A stretch of 64,000 nucleotides of DNA, taken from the NCBI GenBank assembly GCA_015698045.1, contig BLAL01000013.1:1054001-1118000 (forward strand). Direction: 5' to 3'. Made by a program: the position numbers and the translations under genes. Origin of the DNA: Rhizophagus clarus. Its lineage: Eukaryota > Glomeromycota > Glomeromycetes > Glomerales > Glomeraceae. Numbering within the stretch: the first letter of the stretch is position 1; each line of letters begins with the position of its first letter. The notes below the pieces were generated by a model, which was not told the DNA's origin, searched no databases, and saw only the letters and a list, made by a program, of their open reading frames with translations. Shown here piece by piece: positions 1 to 12,800 of the stretch.

Positions 1-267
1 GGTAATATATTAGTTATTTGATTTTAAAGAGTATAAAAATTATAATTATTAACGACATTGATTTTTAATTGAAACAATAGAAGAATTACAAGGTAATAGT
101 TTATTTTTAAATTTTTCATTATACTATAATGATTAAATGAACTTTTAGCATTTTACAGCAAATCTTATAACTTTTATATTCCTTATGACAGTAAGGACTA
201 TTAGATAAATATTAAGTCGTATGTAATGATTATTTAACTATTTCATTGATTTGATGTTTTTTTTTAG

Positions 268-1072
268 TTAATGATTTTGATAAATCAGTCAAACAAGAAG
301 ATAATGTAACATTAATTAACAAAGGTAATTGTAAACTCATTTGTTTTTAACAGAAATAATCAAATCAATAATAACTTACTATTTAATAATTAGATAATAG
401 TAAAACTTAACCAAAGTATTTAATGGATTAACTGGAATTAAAGTATGTTAATTTATCACAGATTATTAAATCGTTTTTTAAAATTTATCGTTTAAATTCT
501 TCAGATATTCAAATGGAGAAGAAATAATGCAACAACAAAGAAAAAATATTTATATTGATGGTATACGAACAAATTATTTTTAATGGAAATTTATATTTAT
601 ATTATAGTTAATTCTAATTTTGTTTTAAATGAATATAGATGAGGATGAAGTACACAATAATTCTAATCTTCATTCAGAGGAACAAGATGAATCAGAAATT
701 CCTGATAGTAAGTATTTTGTTTTGAAATTTTATTCAACTTCAAATAGGTATTAATCAAATTTTGTTTTCTAAGTAATGCATTTAGATATTTTGATACAAA
801 ATATTTTACAAATACTAATACAATTATCATTATTGAAATTTTCTTTTATAAATTATTTGAACACTAAAGGCTAAAGTAGTAAGATAACTGATAATGATAA
901 GTCATTTTTCAAGATTCTTAATTTGTGTTTTAAATAATTTGTAATTTAAATAATTTATTTATTTTGATTTGTTATGGAATTTATCAAAATTTTTTTTTTA
1001 GCTAATTTTTTTGATAAGCTAAAAAAAATAATAAATAAACCAAATTATAAATATCATTTATCAAAGTTTTGA
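268..1072 (+). CDS. 3' end of a plus-strand gene, acidic/lysine-rich tail (partial)
   Basis: Four short exons can be chained to a stop at 1070-1072: about 268-324 (VNDFDKSVKQEDN...), about 516-560 (EEIMQQQRKNIYID), 639-707 (DEDEVHNNSNLHSEEQDESE...) and 1002-1072 (TNFFDKLKKIINKP...HLSKF). Each boundary has GT and AG. The second exon stays in frame only if the acceptor inside GGAG is used; the more obvious TTCAG acceptor at 503-504 would meet a stop. The tail is charged and has no recognisable domain. The NDFDK stretch resembles the tail of the broken kinase at 43.4 kb (DDFDKLTLNN), so the missing 5' part may be a similar kinase. That link is weak inference. The upstream part lies outside the window. 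Confidence 0.45.
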
Positions 1073-2201
1073 CGAGCATTAGTATTGTATACATACTATG
1101 TGATCGAATTCATAGTATATACAAGTTATTCACCACTTGACAAAACTCATATCATCTACCTTGTTAATTCTAGTTCATTTGCCGCATCTCATAATAATAC
1201 AATTGTGCCTAGAACTTCGATGAATTTTAATTTGACACTAAAATTCAGAATTCCATTCTTAATTGGCGCTATAAAGTGTTTATACCTCTGGACTAAATCA
1301 TAGTATTGGTTCAAATAAAACGAAATCTGATCATTCCAAAAAAATAATTGGATATTCAATACGAACTAGATTTGTGTATTATTAGAAAACAAAATAGGTA
1401 AATTCGTAGAATATATGTTATAAGAATTCAAAGGCTACTATGAAATAGATTATGGTAAAGAATTTGTATAATCATCTTGTAAATATAATTGTAAGAGAAT
1501 TTAATAAAAAATTTTTCAAATGACGCTATATTGCGGTATAGGCAAAGATTTAGTTATATATATTCCTGCAAATAAATTCTATTAGAAAAAGTAATTTGAA
1601 TTATTGTAAATTAGATAAATATTACCTTTGAATGTTTTTCCAGATTCATTTTATATTTCTTTTTTGTTCGAAAAGTAATAATGTGATATATCGTAATGAG
1701 ATATCACATCTGATCTGTAATAGTTTTAAGAATCTTACCTTGTATATCACATAAATTATGAAAATTTATACTAATCTACAGTACATCGGCACAACATATA
1801 TACACTTTATTAATGTGATTTGAATACTTTAAATAATATAAATAAAGTTAACCTCTCACTCATTAATAAAAATCATAACTTTGATGCATTAAATTCCGAA
1901 GTTTTCAATATTATAATATCGGCTGGAGTTACAAAGACAGATCAGGAAAAAAGTCATTCATACCAATTTACAGTCTACTTTTTACTATATTTAATCTATC
2001 AAGAAAGTTTAGATATAAAGCATACACTAAAAAATTAAACCAATTTAAAACTATAGTCTTTAATAAATGTTCATTTTTATAGAATAAGTATACAAAATTT
2101 TGCTAATTTTTTTAAAAATCGTTTAAATACTTATACCCATTTTGTAATTTTAATTACATACACTGACTCCTAATCTAATGTCTAATACTACAAAAATGAA
2201 T
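1073..2201. other. Intergenic, nothing recognised
   Basis: AT-rich spacer between two convergent gene ends. A 9-bp hairpin stem (ATGTGATAT / ATATCACAT) lies near 1681-1710. Two small open frames of 72 codons have no family resemblance and no supporting signals. Confidence 0.5.
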
Positions 2202-5200
2202 TTAATAAGTAACTGTATGCCTGTTTACCATTGCTAAAAAATTTGGCATATAAAGTTCCGCAAATGATGAAAAATAATGCTATTTAAAGATAAGGTATAA
2301 TTAGGTTTATAGATAATAATATAAATAATAAAAAAAAAAAAATTTCAAAATTAAACTTACTTCATGTTCATAATTATGAGGTTTGACAAAATTATGTGCT
2401 AGCTCATGACAAAATGTCATAAACCAAAAAGATATAGCATCAACCGTGGGTTTAATTTTACATTCGTCATCATGTAATTCATGATAAAATTTTAAATTAA
2501 AGAAAAAGGTTTTTTCATAATTAAATGCAATTGTATGATCATTGCTGTAAAATATATTAATAGTATCCAATTCAAGTTCAAAAACGTCTGCAAGATCTTT
2601 TAGCATATTGATAAATCGGCTTAATGACGCATTATATGGTTGAGACAAGATTATGGATTGTTGAACATCTTTGGTATCATGAAGTTTAATTCCCTGCATA
2701 AACCCGACGTAATGTAATAAATTATCTTTATATATATATAAAAAAAAAAATCAAAATTACTAATAATGCTCAAATAAGACAACATTATATATCATAGTAG
2801 TCTATTCATACCTGGCATATCACAGTGATAGTTAATGGTATTTTGACTATTTTGATTATCATCATCATTGCTATCTATATTTGTATTAGAATTGCAACTT
2901 TTTATAAAATTTTGCAAATTATCCCGAAGATTTTTATGAATTTCTGCCGTAGATGGTTGATATTTCTGTTGTTGTAATATACGGTTGACTGGATATCCCA
3001 TTTTTTTCAGAACTGGTAAAGGTGTAGTTAAAAGTGTATTAATACAAAAGACATCTTTCCATTTATATACTACGAAAATATTCTTAGCTATATGTTGTGA
3101 AATATCAAGTGAACTTGAATCGGAAGTTATATGAAGAATCCATGAATTCATGCTTTCGTTAATAATGGTATCATTTTTTTTAATCTTTTTAATTCGTCCT
3201 AATGTATATTTAGTTTCTATATAATCAACTTCTCTAACTTTTAGTTTTTTAAGCCAATTTTCATCTCTTTTGATGTATTCTTTAGGATATTCAAAATAAA
3301 ATAAACTTGCTCTATCTGTAATCTTTTCTTGTAATAGCTTAGAATTTTCAGTCTCTCCCATAATGCCTTTTGGAACTGAAATTTCCTTTACAGATCTTTT
3401 TAATGATTCACAACCTAATTTCTGAATAAAAAGGATAAATATATAGCTAAAATAATATAAAATTAATATAATTTCATTTAAATTTGAGATATTATACCTT
3501 GTACATATTTTCCAATGTTTCATCTTCAGGTGCTGTTAATGGGTTAAAAATTTGTTGATATACCATATCATCATTTATATAAATTGCTTTCGCTGAAGCC
3601 AACTCAGAATCATTAATTTCTTCCTCGTCACGATATACTTTCTTTATAGCTATTAGAATAGGAGTTGTCTTCATCTTTTCTATTAAACTCGATTTATCGG
3701 CTAATATTTTAAAATCAAGAGCTATTTTCCTTAAAAAATACATATACTTATCTACACCATCATCAATTTTTTTGACTAATTTCCACAATTCATCCGCCGA
3801 TTGTACCAATAATTCGGCAAAGTTTATCGGAGTTAATTCATCTTTAACACCGCAACTTTGCAGAAATTTATTTGCTTTATTTCCAAAATCAATACAATTA
3901 AAGAAATCACTCAAACTAACCAAAAGATCAAAGTTCAAAAGATAAAAAGTTATGTTAATTATTCATTTTTTTTTAAAAAAAAACTAAAATAAACAGTAAG
4001 GACTGATAAAGTAATAAAATACGTACATTTCTTCTTGAATATTAAAGAAACAATTGTTTGGAGTGGTATAATTAATAATACTAGGTCTAATTTTATCTTG
4101 AACTGGAATAAATTTGAGATTAGCAAGAGTGTCCCAATCATAATCAGTAAAACTTCCTTGCTGTGATGCCAGATATTCAAAAATTTTCTTTGCATCATCT
4201 TTATCTTGTGGTGGACTTTCTTTTAACTTATTCAAGAGTTGTTCGTGATTAGGATTTTGATGAACACCTAATTTTCCTACGTGAAACTTTAAATCTTGAC
4301 GAATAACTTTGAAATCCATTATCTTACATTCAAGATTAACAAAACATTCTGAAGGCTTCGCATAAATATCTGGATCTGAACAAGGCAAAAATGCAACATT
4401 AACTACATCCGACCTATAAATTCTATTATAATTTTTATCAAAATTATCAATAAAATATTTGAGAACTCTTTCACGAATATTAAGATCAGTTGGAGGTGCT
4501 GCTAGTTCAAGGATTTTTTCAAGTGTCGGATATTCTCGTAAACCCAATCTGATCAAAAATTTTCCTATAAAACCGATTAACCATAAGTGTAGGTAACGTA
4601 ACAAAATTAAACAAATTGAATAAAAACACAAATAAACGTACCTTCTTCTGAACTATTAGACCACCCCTTGTTCCAAGCAATTACAGGTAAACCAAATTCA
4701 CAATGTAACGGTGTAGGTGTATGCAAATCTCTTGCAACAAACCGATCTACTAGTTCTTCATCATTTGAACTTTTTTTGGGCCAGATTGGTTTGTCTTTTA
4801 ATATTTCCATTTCACTTATTTTAAGATCACTTGACTTTGAAGCAAAATATTTTACAAGCTGCATATGATCTAAATTTTTTTGATTCTCAAAAATAAGTTC
4901 TAACTCAACCACCTATAGATAAATTTGAAAATTAACAAATCATAAAAATGAAATATAAAAATAAATTAAAAATTATCTATTTTTACCTTTCGAACACCTA
5001 ATAACTCCATTACATTCTTAACCGATGAGGGATTTTGGAATTTGATCGTCGGTAGTTCAGGAAATAGATTAATATTTTCAAAATAAGCTTTGCTAGGAAT
5101 CTTCATTCCGGATGTAGTTGGAATGCACTCTTTATGTTTAAATAATTGAGTAATTATAATTTTGTCATTTCGAGACATTTTTTTAAAATTTCTTGCTAGT

Positions 5201-7677
5201 ATCTCATGAACTTTCTCAGAAAATATCGAATTATTTTCCAAATCAGGTTTAGTGACAATAAACCTTGCCCAATTGACCAAAGATAACTCAGACCAACCAA
5301 ACCATTTTTTAAGATTCTGATCATTAAATTCTTGACCTTTTAATCTATGATCATTTAATTTTTGATCCTTTAATTTTTTAAGAATAGTATACGGAAACAC
5401 ATTGTCGGGAACATCCATATCTGGTGGAATTATTCCTGGATTCAAAAAATGATGAAATGTATTCAAAGATCGGACGTTATTGTCGTTGCCAATACGCGCG
5501 GACTGTATGAACTGTGTATATTCTAATGAATTATTTCTATTTGACTTATAGGAAATCCACCATTTTAAAAGTTCAATCATCTCATCTTCAGAAAGTACTC
5601 GACTACTTAATTCATTTAATACATCTTGAAAATTCAATTCTCTAATTAGATTTAATGAATCTTTAGCTTTCTTAAAAAATGTATGACATTGTTCCAACAA
5701 AATTTCAGGAACGACCGGAACATTTTTTATAAATCCCATCATTTCTAAGTTAGGCATGCGAATATCGGATATTGGACGGATACCATTTGTTGATAAGACT
5801 GATAATGGTTGTTTTAAACAATCAAAAAAATGGGATCCTGCTATTTTACCAACCTTTTCATTTGGTGTGCTAGGATAGAATGTAAAGTTTCTTAAGGCGT
5901 ATGCTGCTCGTCTTTCAAACAATATACGAACATCTTCCTTGTATAACTGTTTTATCTGATCCATTTCATCTTCATACAAAATCCTACATAATGTTCCTGC
6001 TAAACACAGCATCTCGCCGTTATATTTGGCTAGAGTTTCGTTGGCCATATCGACTAACACTCGCGACATCTAGATAATATAAGTCTTAACTAAATGAAGA
6101 AAATTTTATCAATAGGATATTATACTGTATATAAAACCTTACGTACCGTAGGAATTACACGAGCTGCTAAGTGGGAACTACACCCTGTGGTTTGATCAGT
6201 TGGAAAACCGATATAAATTTTTCCTTGTTTAGGATACGGAAGTAAATCTTTAAAAACTGGAGTAATATCATCATTATGTTCGTGAAATCCAGTAAAAATC
6301 ATTTGGATGGACGTTTTATTTGGTGGTTTCTTTTTCACGATTTCTTCCATTTCTGCGGAAAATTCATTACCGACTTTAACATCTAAATTTCCACCAGCGA
6401 TTCTTAAAAATATAGATTTTTCTTCTTTTTGATAACTAACCGAACGCAATTGCCTTATATTAAAACTTGTTGGAACAAGTAATCTCTTGACGTACAACCT
6501 GACATCTCTAACATTTACTGAAGTAAGATGAAACATCTTTTGTGAAGAATATGTATTGAACTCTGATGCAATTTTAATCAATTTTGGCTTTTGCATTTCT
6601 TTTGAAAGTTGTATCACCAATGTATTATTAAAATGCACAGATACTTCCTTAAGATTTTCTGTGAACCCCTATTATGTAAAGTTATTAATAATTATATGAG
6701 GATAAGATCATTTACTATTTAAATATGCTTACCAACGAATTGGCCAAGAATTGTGCGAATTTTTCGACATCTGGAAACTAATTAATTTAAAAAAAAAAAC
6801 ATTCCGCAAAACATTTTAATTAAATAAAGAAATTTCTAGCTAGTAATTGTGAATGGTTATTTATTACCTCTATAGGTTTTTTCATGTCCATAAAAAATGT
6901 AGTCCAAACTTTGTCATCATCACCAGTTGGTCCAAAACTCGTAAATAATTGATTTCCATGCCAGATGAAATCCATTCCTAGTCCGCCAGAAGAAACACTA
7001 CCAAATGAAGCGTGAATTAATAATAAATAATACATTATGTAAAGCTATTAATAATTACTTACAATGGATTTTCACAAATTTTAAACAACGAATAAAAGCC
7101 TACACCGAAAGCTCCTATCTATTAAAATAATAAATTAAAATTAGTTAATTAATAATGATAACTTTTAGTTTTCAAAATTTACTTTTTTTTCATCAGGATT
7201 TCCTTCAGCAATTCTCTTTAATCGATTCCAATCATCATGATTAAAAGCGGATCCATCGTTTTTGAACAAAATTCGTACGACTTTATCAACTTTATCTTGT
7301 GATTCAAATATAATTTGGACTCTTGATGATTTCGCATCATCTTTTAATTTTTTTTAGTAAATAAATATCATGATTAATTAACAGTTAATCCTCCGTTATA
7401 TTATAAAATCATGAGTACGAAAAGATGGAAATTTTTTTTTGAACCAGAATTCTGCATTAACTCTCGATATACTACAAATTCAGAAGGATATCTAATAATA
7501 AAAACGGTTTTTTCTTAATAAATGAAGGAAATATATGCATATAAAGCCTATCGTATTAACATTATTCAAAGATACTTACCGAGCCAAAATCTTGTCAATC
7601 AAAAGTCGTTGATTGATTTCGACTCGTTCTTCATTAGCATTAGCCCTAACATTGTTTCTAAAATTGTTAAAGGACAT
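2202..7677 (-). CDS. DUF3684/sacsin-like HSP90-type ATPase with C-terminal HExxH motif (copy A)
   Basis: Fourteen exons give an open frame of 1472 residues: 7677-7580, 7491-7445, 7340-7183, 7118-7063, 6997-6868, 6777-6733, 6668-6147, 6069-4987, 4912-4642, 4564-4027, 3915-3498, 3421-2812, 2725-2361 and 2279-2202. All introns are GT-AG and the phases agree. The N-terminus carries the GHKL ATP site: ELMQNSDDAKSS (E, N and D of the first motif), KNDGSAF, and GAFGVGFYSLF, which closely matches HSP90. The block QTTGCSSHLAARVIPT and the long body after it resemble fungal DUF3684 proteins, relatives of sacsin and plant NO VEIN. Near the end, CHELAHNFVKPHN has HExxHxxxxxH spacing. The donor after exon 2 (GTTC) is weak. 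No signal peptide or membrane segment is seen. Cellular role is unknown; a chaperone-like ATPase is the best guess. Confidence 0.8.
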
Positions 7678-9810
7678 TTTGAAATATTTAGTAATATTAT
7701 GAAAGAGAACAAAATGCGGGAAAAAGCTTTTTCAACTCCTTATAGAAGTGATGAACGTGATGACTAAAAAACTGGTTTTTGCAGAATCAAATCGAAATCG
7801 GTTTAGTTATTGTAACACAGGATTCAAATATTGTAAAACATCAATTAATTAGGAAAATTAACGAAAATTATTTTTGTTGTTGCTAACGTTTGTTTTGTAA
7901 TACTAACGCAAAGTCCATCTGCTGCCCACAGGACCAAGGTCTTTTTATACTTTTTTTTTTTATTTTTTTAAATCAAAAAAAAAAAAAAAAATAACAAAAA
8001 ATAAGATTGTCTGCAAATTTGTCATAGAATGATGCAAAGCGATAATGCCGATCATTTCTTCGCAATTAAATCATTATATTGTAATTAAAAATGCATAGTA
8101 ATATACCTCGATTTTTTATTTAAAAATTTTTTTATTTTTCCAAAGAAAAAAAAATTTTTAATAATAACAAACGATAAATAAAAACAAGATGTTTTCTTCA
8201 GTATCAATCTTGCGTCAAAAGGTCTAGATGCTTGCATTGATATATGTATACTGTATTTGCAAAATACTTGGAAGTCACAAAACATAGTTGGTAGGTTGTC
8301 ATTTCATTAAATAGCGATAAAACGACCACATTATTTTGGATTTAAATAACAAAATGCATTCAGAATCCCTGGGCTTAAAAAGGTGCAGAGAAACTATCAA
8401 ATGGATTAGCAAAATGCATGGTTCAAGAAAATAAATTTGAAACATTTTATTATGAATTTTTTAAAACTCAAGTTTCTTGTTTCCTACATAATTTACAAGT
8501 TAATTATTATACATTAATTATTACACAGTGAAATTTGATATAGCGGAACCATCCGTCCCAGCAATAATTTCGGAACTTATAGTAAATCATATGAAATTCC
8601 ATTCTATCAAAATTTTAGTCATGTGAAGATAATTTTATTGGATAATTTATGTAAATCATCACATGTTCCGGTAAATGCGATTTATAAGATAAAATATCAC
8701 CATTTCTAAAATTTCAATTAAATTACTTTATTCTTAATAAATAAAACATAAATAAAGCTATGAAGAAGTGTTAAAGTAATGTTAGAGCTGTTTCAACTTT
8801 AATTGTTTGTTTTTTGATGCCTAAATTTTTTTAAAAAAAATCTAGGGGAAGCTCAAATTAAATAATCATACAATTTAAATATTAACAATGTTTTTAAAAA
8901 AATTGTTTTCAGACTTTTGTTAATAAAATAAATTTATTCTGTTAAAACAATCAAATTAACTGCTTACTTTAATAAATTTTTTAAAAATCTTATTTTTTTT
9001 TAAAAAAGTTTACTTAATATATTTTCCATTCTCTTCTAACTTTAATTTTTTAAACTTATAAAATCAATAGTGCGTGGGTAAGTGGTATGGAGAGATGACC
9101 TCAATGTAATTGTAAATCTTGATTTTATCGTTTGATAATTCTTATTTTTATAAAAAAAGAAATACAAATAAAATTGCAATTATCTTATAGCTAGTGTCTA
9201 TATCTGATATATAAATTTCTTTTTTGTGTAATCCGTTTTATTCGATTGAAGCACTAAACTATACATGTTTATTAGATATAAGATCACGTGGCGATGTCTT
9301 TCTGCGATAAAAATTAATCTATGATGTATTATAAAATAATTCGCTTCAGAGTCCAGACTCAACGGTTTCCGTTTCCTAGTTATATCTGATGGTTAGAAAG
9401 AGTGTAGAATAGTAGGTTTGCAGAATTATGTAACAATCAAGTTAATATTGGGGTAAAATTCTCAATACGTGTTATTGATTATTTTTTTAGCTTTATGCAA
9501 TTTACCATTTCACTTGTTTTATATCTTAAATTAAAATTTATGCCCGAACAAAATATAGAGTATGTTATATAATTAATACTTTCGAAAAAGTTCAAAGTTT
9601 TTTATATTTGTAGGGTACGAAAAATTCTTTTAAATTTAAACAAATTTAAACTTCGATTCACAATAAAACAAAAATAAATTTAGTGTAAAAATTGTTCATT
9701 GCATTAAATAAAGAGTAAATTCTAAGAAAAAAGCATTCTATAATAAGAAGAAAATTAGAAAAATAAGGATTAACTTGGCAGGAATGAATCTTGTTAAGAA
9801 AATTTATTGT
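7678..9810. other. Intergenic between copies A and B
   Basis: Very AT-rich spacer holding the upstream region of copy A and the 3' flank of copy B. Several open frames of 66-81 codons on either strand look like chance or overlap exon 1 of copy A. No repeat, RNA gene or clear promoter was recognised. Confidence 0.5.
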
Positions 9811-12800
9811 TCAAAAAGCGATTCCCCGTTTTTCTATTAACGTCAAGTAATTTGACATATAAATTTCCGCAAATGATGAGAAATAATACTATAGAAAAAA
9901 AAGTGAGATTTATTATGTGTATACATGCATATAAAGCGAGCAAATGATAAATTATACTTACTTCATGTTTAGAATTATGAGGTAAAATAATATTGTGTGC
10001 TAATTCATGACATAATGTCATAAACCAATATGTCATAGCATAAATTGTAGGTTTGATTTTACATTTTTCATCATGTAATATAATATAAACTTTTAGATTG
10101 AAAAACAACGCTCCATTATTATTGAATGCAATTGAACTCGTACTATTATCGTAATATATATGAATATGTTCCGTTGGAATTCCAAAAACATCTGCAAGAT
10201 CTTTCAGCATAATTACAAAACGATTTAGTGAAGCATTATCATATGATTGAAAATTTACTCAAAATTTAGTAATAAGATAAAATTTAATTCCTTGTAAAGT
10301 TTTGACCCAAGATAATGAATGTACTGAAATTAAGAGATAATCAAATTAATAAAAAAAAAAAAGTGGAATATTATGTGAGATGTAAATAATAAAATCACAT
10401 TTATATTTACCTGGTATGATTTCACAGTGATTTATTTGACTTTCTTGGCTTCCATTTTCACTAGCAGATATTGTATTAAGTTTATTATTAATGATATTTC
10501 CCGAATTAGGACGACAGGCTTTTATGGCTTCTTGTAACTGATCTTGTAAGATATGAGCTGTTTCAGAAGTTATTATTGATATTTCATTTGTTACAGGAGG
10601 AATATAAAGTGATTCCTCGTTTAATGTAAAATTAAAAGTAAATGATTTGTTATCCGTTTCAAAATTTATGTTGTTAATTTTTGATATATCACAGTTTAAA
10701 TCTCGATTTATTCTTCTTAGTCGTCGTGGCCGAGATTTATAATTAGAAAATAGCGAATTATAATTATTATGGCCTGTTTGAGATTTATTATCGAATAATC
10801 TAAGTTTATTTTCTATTTCATCAGCAATATCTTGTAATTTACGCTGTTGTAAGATACGATCAACTGGATATCCCATTTCTTTCAAATTTAATAAAGGTGT
10901 GTTTAAAAGCATATTGAGATAAGCAACATCTTTCCAGTTATGTGATTTATAAATATTTCTAACTATATGTTGTGAAATTTCGAGTAAATTTGATTTAGAT
11001 GATATATAAAGTGTCCATGAATCCAATTTACCATCTTGTAGTATAATTGTGTTAGTACATTCTTCAACTTCATTTTCTACTAATACATATATTGTTTTTA
11101 CGTAATCAACTTCTCTGACTTTTAGTTTTTCAAGCCATTTTTGGTCCCTTTTAATCTCATGTTCTTTGTATCCATGATAAAATAAACTTGATCTTTCCAT
11201 AATTTCTGTTTGTAATTGTAAAGATTCGCTAGTTTCTATAATACCTTTTGGAGTTGAGGTATCTTTCACCGAATCTTGTAATGACCTACACCCTAATTCC
11301 TAATAAAAAAAAAAAAAAATAATAATGATTATTCACATTAAATATTTGTAAACGTAATATTATCAAGAGAAACATACCTTATATAAAGTTTCTAATAAAT
11401 TTTCTTCAGGAGCCGTTAATGGATTAAAAACCTTTTGATATATTTTATAAAAATTTTATTTGCTGAATTTAAATCATAATCAACTTCATTATCATTGTTA
11501 TTTCCAGAATTTGTACAATATTTTTTCCTTATAGCTACTAAAATAAGTGACTCTTTCATAATTGCAACTAAACCTGGTACCTTTACTATTGTTTCATAAC
11601 CAATAGCAATAAATCTCATGACATTTAAATATTTCTCTACGTCTTTATTTTTAGTTAATTCCCAAATTTTAGTTGATGATTTCACTAATAATTTAGCCAA
11701 ATCTACTGACGATGGTATTTTATTAACACCACAACCACTTAAAAATAAATTGGCTTTCTCTTCAAAATCAATACATGAAAAAAAATCATTTAAACTAAAA
11801 ACAAAAAAAAAATATTTTTTTTTTTTTAGTAAAATTTAAAAAAAATTATATGAAAGTAATAATACTTACTATTCTTGAACTTCAAAAAAACAGCTACATG
11901 GATTGACAAGAATACTACCGCCATCAGGTGTTCGTAGCGGAATGAAATCAAAATTGGCAAGCTGATCGAAATCAGAACGGGTAAATTGTGTCTGTCGTGA
12001 CGCTAAATATTCAAAAATTTCCTTTGCATTATCCTTATATCGTTCATATTCTGATATCTTCTTTAACTCATTTATAAGTTTTTCACGATTAGGATCTTGA
12101 CGAACACCAAGCTTTTCTACTTGAAAACGTAAATCTTGACGAATAACTTTGAAATCCATTATCTTACATTCAGGATTAATAAAGCAATCTGAAGGTTTTG
12201 CATAAATATTTGGATCCAAACAAGGCAAAAATGCGACATTGACCTCATCCGGATTATAATATTTATAGTAAATTTTATCAAAATTATCAATAAAATAATC
12301 AAGAGCTTTATCACGAATTTTGGGATCAGGCTAATTCTAAAATTTTTTTGAGTGTAGGATGTTCTCGTAGTCCCAACTCAATTAAAAATTTTCCTAAAGA
12401 TTCAAAATGAATTATATTAGAAATATCAATGAATAATCAAAATCAAATGATATTAAATTTACCTTCTTGTGTACTAGAAGACCACTTTCCTTTCCAATCA
12501 ATTATAGGTAAACCAAACTCACGATATAATGGTGAAGGTACATGTAGATCGCTTGTAATAAACCGTTGAATTTTTGAAGTTGGCTGTGAATCTGCTAAAT
12601 TTTCTTTGGGCCAAATAGGTTTAGTCTTTAATATCCTTATTTCATCTTTCTTAAGATCACTTGATATTGAAGCGAAATACTTTAAAAGTTGCATATGATC
12701 CCAATTCCCTTGATTAAGTCGATTAAAGATGAGATTTAATTCAACTACCTAAAGTACATACAGAATATTTAATAAAAAATTTTAAATTTTCAAAATCATC

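Noticed and set aside
1085-2038. Two 72-codon plus-strand frames
   Set aside because: No splice, domain or composition support; expected by chance in AT-rich DNA.
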